A stretch of 64,000 bases of DNA, taken from NCBI GenBank assembly GCA_964588705.1, contig CAZPQV010000002.1:1-64000 (forward strand). The letters are read 5' to 3'. The notes beneath the pieces were generated by a model that searched no databases, had not been told where the DNA came from, and saw only the letters and a program-made list of their open reading frames with translations. The stretch comes from CAZPQV01 sp964588705 (GTDB lineage: Bacteria; Bacteroidota; Bacteroidia; Flavobacteriales; Weeksellaceae). The position numbers were made by a program, and so were the translations under genes. How positions within the stretch are numbered: position 1 is the first letter of the stretch; every line of letters begins with the position of its first letter. This document shows, piece after piece, positions 42,271 to 49,163 of this stretch.

Positions 42271-43149
42271 TTAATTAAGTATTGGTTTGACGGTGTATCC
42301 TTTATCACGAAGCAATTTAATCACCCCTTTATCTCCCGGTAAATGCCCGGCTCCTACTGCGAAGAAAGTTGATTTTGTTTTCATCATTTCCGGCATTTTT
42401 GTAAGCCAATCGATATTACGTCCGTCCAACATTATTTCCTGCTGTTCCTTGCTCATATGCTCTTCGCTGTGCATAATGGCTGAAACTTTATTGATGTCTT
42501 CTGCCAAATAATCGTTCAGCATTACCTGCATCAGTGCTTTTCCTTTATCAAATTCTTCAACAAATTTTATCAGTTCATCAATGGTCAGATATTTTTCGAA
42601 AACTTCTATTTGTTTTTTAATGGTTTCCAGACCGTCGATTGATTTTCCTTTTGCCAAAGTTGCTTGCATCAGTTCCATATCCAACGATTTTAAGTCCTGC
42701 GCCGGACATTCGAAATATTTCATCATTAAAGTAGAATAAAGCGACATCGGTGCAAACTGATCCACATCTTCAAACTTCATTCCCAATTTTGCAAGCCCTG
42801 CTTTGAAACGTTCGGTTTCTTCAGGAGTCATTCGTTCACCGAGTTTTTTATCAGCAATCATCATTTTCTGCATATCTGCCATTTGAGACATATCTGTGAA
42901 ATTGATTTCCAAAACAGTTTGTTCTGTTTTTGCCAATGCATTCTGCACTTTATCTTTTATCACAAATTTATCCTTACACATCATATGAAAGGTGCCGAAA
43001 AGGTAAGACGGTTTTTCAAGTCCGTTGCCCGAAACTTCCCAAAGCAATGTTTTTTCAAGTTCTGGAGTTTGTACAACATTTTTTTGGGCAGTACACGAGG
43101 TAATAAATGCTAAAATGAATAGCAAAAAAGGAGTGAACAGATTCTTCAT
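42271..43149 (-). CDS. TraB/GumN family exported protein
   Basis: 292 residues from ATG 43149, where MKNLFTPFLLFILAFITSC is a lipoprotein signal. TraB/GumN signatures: SYLFGTFHMMCKDKFVIKDK near the N-terminus and the C-terminal VGAGHLPGDKGVIKLLRDKG with GYTVKPI. The family is proposed to be Tiki-like metalloproteases with GxxH and GxxH...E ligands, visible here in GTFH and GAGH. Substrate unknown. Confidence 0.9.
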   Translation of the reverse strand: MKNLFTPFLLFILAFITSCTAQKNVVQTPELEKTLLWEVSGNGLEKPSYLFGTFHMMCKDKFVIKDKVQNALAKTEQTVLEINFTDMSQMADMQKMMIADKKLGERMTPEETERFKAGLAKLGMKFEDVDQFAPMSLYSTLMMKYFECPAQDLKSLDMELMQATLAKGKSIDGLETIKKQIEVFEKYLTIDELIKFVEEFDKGKALMQVMLNDYLAEDINKVSAIMHSEEHMSKEQQEIMLDGRNIDWLTKMPEMMKTKSTFFAVGAGHLPGDKGVIKLLRDKGYTVKPILN

Positions 43150-43235
43150 AATGTATATTTTACCAATTAGTAGCGGAGGATTCGAAACGTTACAGTTTTC
43201 ATTAAAAAATCTTTTAAATATAAATGTCAAAAAGA

Positions 43236-43301
43236 TGACAAATGTCAATAGACTATGTAATAAATGTTACACAAAATCATTTCGTTACGGGCGTAACTTT
43301 G
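43236..43301 (+). promoter_or_regulatory. Control region of the sulfur operon: two palindromes and -7 box
   Basis: TAACTTTG at 43294-43301 is the -7 box, 19 nt before the operon ATG. GTTACGGGCGTAAC (43284-43297), arms GTTACG/CGTAAC, overlaps its first four bases. A second palindrome TGACAAATGTCA (43236-43247) lies about 58 nt upstream of the box. No TTG -33 element is present at the right distance, so activator or repressor control is likely. Confidence 0.6.
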
Positions 43302-43320
43302 ACATACAAAATTAAAGGAA

Positions 43321-44565
43321 ATGAAAAATTTAGTCATTCTCGGTGCCGGCACTTCCGGAACAATGATGGCCAACCATCTGATAAAAAAACTGAATAAAAA
43401 ACAATGGCAGATTACATTGGTAGATCAATATAAATCGCATTATTATCAGCCCGGATTTCTTTTTATTCCGTTCGGAACTTACAAACCTGAAGACGTAAAA
43501 AGAACGATTGACGAATTTCTGCCAAAAGGCATCAATCTCATAAGAGAAAAAATTGACCGTATTGACGAGGAAAACAACGTTGTTCTCTTGGAAAACAACC
43601 AAAAAGTGCAGTACGACATCCTGATTATTGCAACAGGTTGTAAAATCGCACCTCAAGAAGTTGAAGGCATGAAAGGCGATTATTGGTACAAAAATATTTT
43701 CGATTTCTATACTTTCGAAGGAAGCTCAGCTTTAGCCAAAAAACTAGAAACTTGGGCTGGCGGAAAACTGGTGGTACACATCACAGAAATGCCGATTAAA
43801 TGTCCGGTTGCGCCACTGGAATTCGCATTCCTTGCCGATGATTATTTCAAGAAAAAAGGAATGCGCGACAAAGTGGAAATCACTTATGTAACACCGCTTT
43901 CAGGTGCTTTTACTAAAGAAAAAACAACAAAAGCACTCAATCATTTACTGAAAGAAAAAAATATTAAAATCGTTCCCGATTTCGCTGTAGAACATATTGA
44001 AGGTGAAAATGGAAAAATGTTCGATTATGGTGGCGAAGAAGTTGATTTCGACCTTTTGGTGACCGTTCCAACAAATATGGGCGACGAATGCATCCTTCGC
44101 TCAGGATTCGGAGATGATCTGAACTACGTCCCTACGGACAAAAACACGCTTCAAAGTAAAGTAAAAGACAATATTTTCGTAATTGGTGATGCTACCAATG
44201 TTCCGGCTTCCAAAGCAGGTTCTGTTGCACACTTCGAAGCAGAAATTCTTACAGAAAATATCCTTAATTATATCGAAGGAAAACCACTGAAACCTGATTT
44301 CGACGGACACGCCAACTGTTTTATTGAAACCGGAAATAACAAAGCATTATTAATTGATTTCAATTACGATGTAGAACCGGTAAAAGGAAAATTCCCGTTT
44401 GCAGGAATCGGTCCGCTGAATCTTTTAACTGAAAGTAAATTCAACCACCTGGGAAAAATGGCTTTCAAATGGGTGTACTGGAATATGCTGCTCCCGGCAC
44501 GTAAAATTCCGTTCGTGACACCGCAGATGAGTAAAGCTGGTAAAGAACTGGAGGAAGTGAATTGA
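43321..44565 (+). CDS. Sulfide:quinone oxidoreductase-like flavoprotein
   Basis: 414 residues. Two-dinucleotide-binding flavoprotein: N-terminal FAD loop VILGAGTSGTMMANHL, second signature ILIIATGCKIAP and the FAD-contact FVIGDATNVPASKAGSVAHF. Three Cys sit where sulfide:quinone reductases have theirs: Cys107 (ATGCKIAP), Cys161 (IKCPVAPLEF) and Cys333 (HANCFIETG). These oxidise sulfide to polysulfide and pass electrons to quinone; the partner quinone would be menaquinone. First gene of a three-gene operon with TusE- and DsrE-like proteins, supporting a sulfur role. Ends in a hexamer repeat. Confidence 0.88.
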   Translation: MKNLVILGAGTSGTMMANHLIKKLNKKQWQITLVDQYKSHYYQPGFLFIPFGTYKPEDVKRTIDEFLPKGINLIREKIDRIDEENNVVLLENNQKVQYDILIIATGCKIAPQEVEGMKGDYWYKNIFDFYTFEGSSALAKKLETWAGGKLVVHITEMPIKCPVAPLEFAFLADDYFKKKGMRDKVEITYVTPLSGAFTKEKTTKALNHLLKEKNIKIVPDFAVEHIEGENGKMFDYGGEEVDFDLLVTVPTNMGDECILRSGFGDDLNYVPTDKNTLQSKVKDNIFVIGDATNVPASKAGSVAHFEAEILTENILNYIEGKPLKPDFDGHANCFIETGNNKALLIDFNYDVEPVKGKFPFAGIGPLNLLTESKFNHLGKMAFKWVYWNMLLPARKIPFVTPQMSKAGKELEEVN

Positions 44566-44602
44566 GGCTGAGGTTAAGGTTGAGGTTGAGGTGAAGGCTG
44601 AG
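44563..44602 (+). repeat. Hexamer array starting at a stop codon
   Basis: Tandem 6-nt units TGAGGY with variants TAAGGT and GAAGGC, six full copies and a partial one. The first unit begins with the TGA stop of the flavoprotein gene. It lies between two genes of the same operon, so it would be transcribed. Confidence 0.82.
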
Positions 44603-44641
44603 AAAAAAAGTTTAAAACAAAAAATTTAAAATCATAACAAA

Positions 44642-44950
44642 ATGGAAAAAACAATCGCTGGAAAAGTAATTCACCTGAACGAAGAGGGATACTTTACAAA
44701 TATGGAAGAATGGAACGAAGAAATTGCAAAAGAACTGGCAAAGGAAGAAAATCTTGACCTTTCCGGAAGACACTTCGATGTACTGAACTATCTGAGAGAC
44801 CAACAGAAAAAAGATGTAGCACTTACTATCAGAGGCGTTGGAAAATCAGGGGTTGTAGATATCAAAGAATTCTATGCACTGTTCCCAAAAGGACCGCTTA
44901 AAATATCAAGCAAACTTGCCGGAATTCCAAAACCAAAAAGTTGTATTTAA
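44642..44950 (+). CDS. TusE/DsrC/DsvC family sulfur carrier
   Basis: 102 residues. DsrC fold signatures: GKVIHLNEEGYFTNMEEWNE, RHFDVLNYLRDQQ and the C-terminal FPKGPLKISSKLAGIPKPKS with the penultimate Cys101. Only this Cys is present; the second Cys of dissimilatory DsrC, about ten residues upstream, is absent. This makes it TusE-like: a persulfide carrier in sulfur relay rather than a sulfite-reductase substrate. It sits between the SQR-like flavoprotein and the DsrE-like protein. Confidence 0.9.
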   Translation: MEKTIAGKVIHLNEEGYFTNMEEWNEEIAKELAKEENLDLSGRHFDVLNYLRDQQKKDVALTIRGVGKSGVVDIKEFYALFPKGPLKISSKLAGIPKPKSCI

Positions 44951-44967
44951 TTTAATAATACCAAAAA

Positions 44968-45486
44968 ATGGAAACAACAACACAAACAAATCCTTTAGCA
45001 GACCTTGATCCGAACCTGAAACCTATTGAAAAGGTAATGGTAATCATCTCAAAAGGTACGCTGGAAAGCATATACGCCGGATTCATCCTTGCTAACGGTG
45101 CAAGAATGGAAGGTATGGAATCTGAAATTTTCTTCACTTTCTTCGGTCTGGAGGCCGTAAACAAAAAAACCATCAACAATGTAAAAGTAGCCACCGTTGG
45201 AAACCCTGCGATGCACATGCCAACAATGATTGGCGGACTTCCGGGAATGGAAGCACTGGCTACTAAAATGATGAAATCTAAAATGGAGAAACTGGATATT
45301 CCGCCGATAGACGAATTCCTTGAAATTCTTTCCGCATCAGGTTGCAGATTATGGGCTTGTAAACTTGCGGCAGACATGTTTGAACTGAAACCGGATGATT
45401 TGATTCCTGAAATCGAAGGCATCATCACCGTTGGAGATTTCTATGCAAGAGCAGCAGGAGAAGGAACGCAGATTATTTTTATATAG
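44968..45486 (+). CDS. DsrE/DsrF/DrsH-like sulfurtransferase family protein
   Basis: 172 residues. DsrE-like domain: KVMVIISKGTLESIYAGFIL, ANGARMEGMESEIFFTFFGL, NVKVATVGNPAMHMPTMIGG, and IDEFLEILSASGCRLWACKL with Cys126 and Cys131. DsrE2-type proteins carry sulfane sulfur between rhodanese-like donors and TusE/TusA acceptors. Starts 17 nt after tusE, last gene of the operon, followed by a terminator. Confidence 0.88.
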   Translation: METTTQTNPLADLDPNLKPIEKVMVIISKGTLESIYAGFILANGARMEGMESEIFFTFFGLEAVNKKTINNVKVATVGNPAMHMPTMIGGLPGMEALATKMMKSKMEKLDIPPIDEFLEILSASGCRLWACKLAADMFELKPDDLIPEIEGIITVGDFYARAAGEGTQIIFI

Positions 45487-45527
45487 AACGAGTTTTTTAT
45501 AGTTTTCTATAGTTTTTTCATAATGAT

Positions 45528-45555
45528 GAGCGGTCAGTTTCGTGGCCGCTCTTTT
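45528..45555 (+). terminator. Terminator of the sulfur operon
   Basis: Eight-pair stem GAGCGGTC / GGCCGCTC (one G-U) with eight-base loop followed by TTTT. Confidence 0.78.
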
Positions 45556-45625
45556 ATATTCTAAATTTTTGGCGCTGAAAATCAATACATTACATTAATT
45601 AATTAAATTATTTCACTACTTTGTA

Positions 45626-45657
45626 TTGCATATTACTAATAAATTTACATATCTTTG
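45626..45657 (+). promoter_or_regulatory. Promoter of the padR-pspC operon
   Basis: TTG at 45626-45628, 21-nt spacer, and TATCTTTG at 45650-45657. The leader to the padR ATG is about 70 nt and AT-rich, leaving room for PadR autoregulation. Confidence 0.7.
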
Positions 45658-45730
45658 CATCGTAAAGTTAAAGGTATAACTTTCAAGCAACCTGAAATTA
45701 ATATTAATTCAACTAATAACTTCAGAATAA

Positions 45731-46060
45731 ATGAACACAGAAAACATTAAAGCGCAAATGCGAAAAGGCATTCTGGAATTCTGTATTTTGAGTCTCATCA
45801 GCGAAAGGGAAATGTACGTTTCCGACCTGATGGAAGAACTGAAAAACGGAAAGCTGGATGTGGTGGAAGGAACCCTTTATCCCCTTCTTACAAGACTGAA
45901 AAACGGAGAATTTTTATCCTATAGATGGGAAGAATCTACCGGAGGACCACCGAGAAAATACTATCAGATTACCGAAAAAGGGAAAATGTTCCTTAATGAG
46001 CTGCAAAATACCTGGAACGATCTTACCGCATCTGTAAACCAAATCACCAAAAAAATATAA
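45731..46060 (+). CDS. PadR family transcriptional regulator
   Basis: 109 residues, a typical short PadR of subfamily 2. Winged helix: GILEFCILSLISEREMYVSD, LVEGTLYPLL-type segment VVEGTLYPLLTRLKNGEFLS, and EESTGGPPRKYYQITEKGKM. PadR proteins dimerise and repress their own operon until a ligand or partner binds. Next gene 11 nt downstream encodes a HAAS-PspC membrane protein. Confidence 0.95.
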   Translation: MNTENIKAQMRKGILEFCILSLISEREMYVSDLMEELKNGKLDVVEGTLYPLLTRLKNGEFLSYRWEESTGGPPRKYYQITEKGKMFLNELQNTWNDLTASVNQITKKI

Positions 46061-46071
46061 AAACAAAAACT

Positions 46072-47751
46072 ATGAACAAAACACTTTCAATAGGACTGGC
46101 TGGTTTCTCCTTCGTAATCGAGGAACACGCCTATATAAAACTTAGCGATTATCTCGCAGCCCTGAGAAATTCGCTGGATGCTGCAGAAGCAGACGAAGTA
46201 ATGCACGACATCGAAATCCGTATGGTAGAAATCTTCAAAGATTCTCTTGGGAAACGCGAAGTAATAAACGATACCGATGTGGAACGCGTCATTGCACAGA
46301 TTGGAAAACCTGAAGAAATTGAAGAGCAGGAAGAAACTTATTTCTCCGATAAAACTTCATCAAAATCTAGCGCTTCCGGAACTTACAGTGGACAAAGACA
46401 ACTTTTCCGCGATCCTAAAAGACAAAAGATTGCAGGGGTTTGCGCCGGATTGGCACATTACACCGGAATGGATATGACGCTCATGCGCGCCATTTGGCTT
46501 GGGGTTTCCGTACTCGGAATTTTTACAGCGGCCATTTCAACCTCCCTCATTATTCTTCTCTACATTATCCTGTGGATTGTGCTCCCAAAAGCAGAAACCG
46601 CCACAGATTTTTTGAAGATGAAGGGAAAACCTGTAAACTTCGACAACCTGAAAGAAGAATCGAACAAAATCGTTCAGTTTGCCAATGAATCTACACAAAG
46701 AGTTGGTGAAATATATAATGAAAACAAACCATACATCAACCAGGCAGGAAACGGAATCTGGAATGTTATAAGATATATTCTTGGCGCATTCTTCGCAGTA
46801 ATGGGAGTTTCGTTACTTATCGGTTCTTTCGCAATGTTTGGGGTTTATGACGGCAGCAATGTGAACTTCTTTGAAAACGTAGGATTCTACCTTCAGGAAA
46901 ATAACCTTGGATATCTGCTTATTGCACTGGCATTCCTTACCATTTTCATTCCGGCAATTATCTTTTTCTTCATTGCTATTAAATTGTTTTCACCAAAAAC
47001 AGAACTTAGAAACGCAGGTTATGTGTTCGGAGCTCTGGCTTTAATCTGGATTGGTTTGGCAGCGTTTGCAGGTTTCAGCGCGGTGAAATACAAATCACAA
47101 TACAGCGGACAAAACGATGAAACAGAAAATGTAGCCATCAATACCGAATCTGATTCTATTCTTCTGGATGTAAAAAAAGTGGCGATTCCTTCGAACTTCA
47201 AATCATATTGGGATGATGTTTATTCAGACGGAAAAACCATCTATAAAGAAGACTACATCAGCGTTGATGTAAAAAGAGAAGACATCACCACTCCATATTT
47301 GGTGCTTAAGAAAAGAGCGGACGGATACAACCAACCGCTTGACATGAAAATTCCGCTTGAAATCGTAGGTAATAAAGTAATGTTGCCAAACTATCTTTCT
47401 TATCCTTACAAAAACCGTTTTAGAGATTACAGACTCGATTATGATCTTGTAGTTCCGAAAAACATGAAGGTAATAAAACTTGCAGATTGGGGAATTAGTT
47501 TGGATGATGACACTCCGGAAAACAATTACAACAATAATTTTGAAGAAAAAAGCAAAATCACGGTGAATGGAAAGACGTGGGAGATCATTAAAAACTCCAG
47601 CGATTCCGTAATCATCAATAACAAGAAATACGGAAAAGACGAAGCTGAAAGACTGATGGATTCTCTAAATCTTAAAATTGATGAGCTGAAGAATGTGGAT
47701 ATCAGCATCAAAGACGGTAAAAAAGAAATTTCCATAAAAACTAATAAATAG
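46072..47751 (+). CDS. HAAS-PspC membrane protein (envelope stress sensor)
   Basis: 559 residues. N-terminal cytoplasmic HAAS-like domain (residues 20-86: KLSDYLAALRNSLDAAEADE to RVIAQIGKPEEIEEQE), then a PspC domain (110-172: RDPKRQKIAGVCAGLAHYTG and a hydrophobic helix), three more hydrophobic segments (about 226-255, 280-303, 316-337), and a long C-terminal domain of about 220 residues. HAAS domains are known to pair with PadR regulators, as in LiaX/PadR-type circuits. So this is probably the membrane sensor that controls the upstream PadR. Confidence 0.88.
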   Translation: MNKTLSIGLAGFSFVIEEHAYIKLSDYLAALRNSLDAAEADEVMHDIEIRMVEIFKDSLGKREVINDTDVERVIAQIGKPEEIEEQEETYFSDKTSSKSSASGTYSGQRQLFRDPKRQKIAGVCAGLAHYTGMDMTLMRAIWLGVSVLGIFTAAISTSLIILLYIILWIVLPKAETATDFLKMKGKPVNFDNLKEESNKIVQFANESTQRVGEIYNENKPYINQAGNGIWNVIRYILGAFFAVMGVSLLIGSFAMFGVYDGSNVNFFENVGFYLQENNLGYLLIALAFLTIFIPAIIFFFIAIKLFSPKTELRNAGYVFGALALIWIGLAAFAGFSAVKYKSQYSGQNDETENVAINTESDSILLDVKKVAIPSNFKSYWDDVYSDGKTIYKEDYISVDVKREDITTPYLVLKKRADGYNQPLDMKIPLEIVGNKVMLPNYLSYPYKNRFRDYRLDYDLVVPKNMKVIKLADWGISLDDDTPENNYNNNFEEKSKITVNGKTWEIIKNSSDSVIINNKKYGKDEAERLMDSLNLKIDELKNVDISIKDGKKEISIKTNK

Positions 47752-47871
47752 TGATTTGGAATGGGCAGGTTTTTATGAGACCGTTCAAGTTTTTAATCTG
47801 CCCTCTCCTTTTCACAGAAATTTTAAAGAAAATTAACACATAATGTAATATTTCTTTAATCTTAAATGTCT

Positions 47872-47879
47872 TATATTTG
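47872..47879 (+). promoter_or_regulatory. -7 box of the tiny-peptide gene
   Basis: TATATTTG, exact TAnnTTTG match, with a 40-nt leader to ATG 47920. Confidence 0.55.
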
Positions 47880-47919
47880 TAGAGAATTTAACACTTCAAA
47901 CTTAAAAACACTTAAAACA

Positions 47920-47982
47920 ATGGTTCAGTTAGTTATCGAAATCGTGATGAAAATAATGGATTTCATTAGCAGTTTATTTTAA
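47920..47982 (+). CDS. 20-residue amphipathic helical peptide
   Basis: ATG to TAA encodes MVQLVIEIVMKIMDFISSLF. Polar residues at 3, 7, 11, 14, 17 and 18 fall on one face of a helix; the rest is Met/Val/Ile/Leu/Phe. Net charge about -1. The ORF has its own -7 box upstream and a hairpin terminator 28 nt downstream, so it is a complete transcription unit. It resembles phenol-soluble-modulin-like or type I toxin peptides in size and amphipathicity, but similarity to any known family is not claimed. No antisense antitoxin RNA is evident. It follows the HAAS-PspC gene but is separately transcribed. Confidence 0.55.
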   Translation: MVQLVIEIVMKIMDFISSLF

Positions 47983-48010
47983 GAGAGTCAATATTTCAAT
48001 ATATTTGTAA

Positions 48011-48043
48011 AGTATAGCCAAGGGAATTGGTTATACTTTTTTT
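48011..48043 (+). terminator. Terminator of the tiny-peptide unit
   Basis: Stem AGTATAGCCAA / TTGGTTATACT (one G-U pair), loop GGGAA, then seven T. Confidence 0.85.
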
Positions 48044-48152
48044 GTATAAATAAGTGTTTTTGAACCACGAAAATTTCTGTTAAAAAAGAATTTCATTAAG
48101 TGTGATTCTTAAATTTTTCTGGTTAAATTACAAAGAAACAATCCTTTAAAAA

Positions 48153-48725
48153 ATGAAAAAATTAATTGGAAGCCTGCTTCTGAAAATTCTCGGCTGGAAG
48201 GTCGTTCTTCACGGCGATGTCGACAATTTGGACCGATGCATCCTTGTGGTTGCTCCGCACACGCACAACGCCGAATATCTTCTAGGAAATTTCGCCTACT
48301 GGAAACTTGGAAAACCTCTGAAAGTTATCATCAAAGACCAGCACACCAAAGCGTGGTACGGAACTCTGATAAAAGCAATGGGCGGAATTGGGATAGACCG
48401 TTCGCAAAAAAACGATCTGGTAAATTTCGTAGCGAAACAGTTTGAAAAAGACAATTTCAGTCTGGTAATTACGCCGGAAGGAACGAGAAGTTGGGTACCG
48501 AAATGGAGAAAAGGTTTCTACCATATGGCGATGACAGCAAAAGTTCCTATCGTATTGGCAGCAGGAGATTTCAAAAGAAAAATCATTTATTTAGGATATA
48601 AGATTTCTTATGACGATCTTACGAAAATGACTTATGAAGAAGTTCTGAAGAGAATCAGCGATTATTATATCGAACACGACGTGCAGCCAAAAGTTCCTGA
48701 AAACTGGAATCCAAATATCGAATAA
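48153..48725 (+). CDS. 1-acyl-glycerol-3-phosphate acyltransferase-like
   Basis: 190 residues, PlsC-like fold without a long membrane segment. The first block reads APHTHNAEYLLG, giving His-X4-Glu instead of the usual His-X4-Asp; the second block is TPEGTRSWVPKWRKGFYHMA, with EGTRS normal. GGIGIDRSQKNDLV is a typical middle block. Substrate may be a lysophospholipid or another acyl acceptor. First of three close plus-strand genes leading to isochorismate synthase. Confidence 0.85.
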   Translation: MKKLIGSLLLKILGWKVVLHGDVDNLDRCILVVAPHTHNAEYLLGNFAYWKLGKPLKVIIKDQHTKAWYGTLIKAMGGIGIDRSQKNDLVNFVAKQFEKDNFSLVITPEGTRSWVPKWRKGFYHMAMTAKVPIVLAAGDFKRKIIYLGYKISYDDLTKMTYEEVLKRISDYYIEHDVQPKVPENWNPNIE

Positions 48726-48728
48726 ATT

Positions 48729-49163
48729 ATGGACGAAAATAAAAAGAAAGAAATATTAGATAAACTCAATCATTGGGGAAAAGAAACACTCGGAAACACG
48801 CTCGACATTATTTTTACCGATGTTGATGACGATTCGCTTACGGCAACGATGCCTGTAGTTCCGAAAGTTCATCAGCCCTACGGAATTCTGCATGGTGGAG
48901 CGAGCGTTGCACTGGCCGAAACTTTGGGCTCTTGCCTTTCTGTTCTTCACGTGGATGTAGAGAAATTTGCTCCGGTTGGAACCAATATCAACTCCAATCA
49001 TTTGCGTGCTAAACGCGAAGGAATGGTAACCGGAAAAGCCACTTTCATTCGTAAGGGAAATACTTTACACGTTTCGCAAATTGAAATTCGTGACGAGAAA
49101 GGCCACCTCATCAATCACACCACAATGACCAATAATATCGTTCCGCACAGTAAACTTCAGTAA
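48729..49163 (+). CDS. Hotdog-fold PaaI-type thioesterase (DHNA-CoA hydrolase candidate)
   Basis: 144 residues. PaaI-type signature PYGILHGGASVALAETLGSC and HLRAKREGMVTGKATFIRKG. It starts 3 nt after the acyltransferase and its stop overlaps the ATG of isochorismate synthase (TAATG). Coupling to isochorismate synthase makes a role as 1,4-dihydroxy-2-naphthoyl-CoA thioesterase in menaquinone synthesis a reasonable inference; the sequence itself shows only the superfamily. Confidence 0.85.
   Translation: MDENKKKEILDKLNHWGKETLGNTLDIIFTDVDDDSLTATMPVVPKVHQPYGILHGGASVALAETLGSCLSVLHVDVEKFAPVGTNINSNHLRAKREGMVTGKATFIRKGNTLHVSQIEIRDEKGHLINHTTMTNNIVPHSKLQ

Noticed and set aside
42225..42308. 28-residue N-terminal extension of the HD phosphohydrolase
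   Set aside because: It overlaps the C-terminal coding region of TraB and does not resemble the family N-terminus.
44563..44602. CRISPR or other spacer-repeat array
   Set aside because: Units are 6-7 nt and contiguous with no spacers; no cas genes in the window.
47763..47803. Terminator after the HAAS-PspC gene (GGGCAG ... CTGCCC)
   Set aside because: Only six pairs with a loop near 30 nt and no T-tract directly after the right arm; kept out as unsupported.
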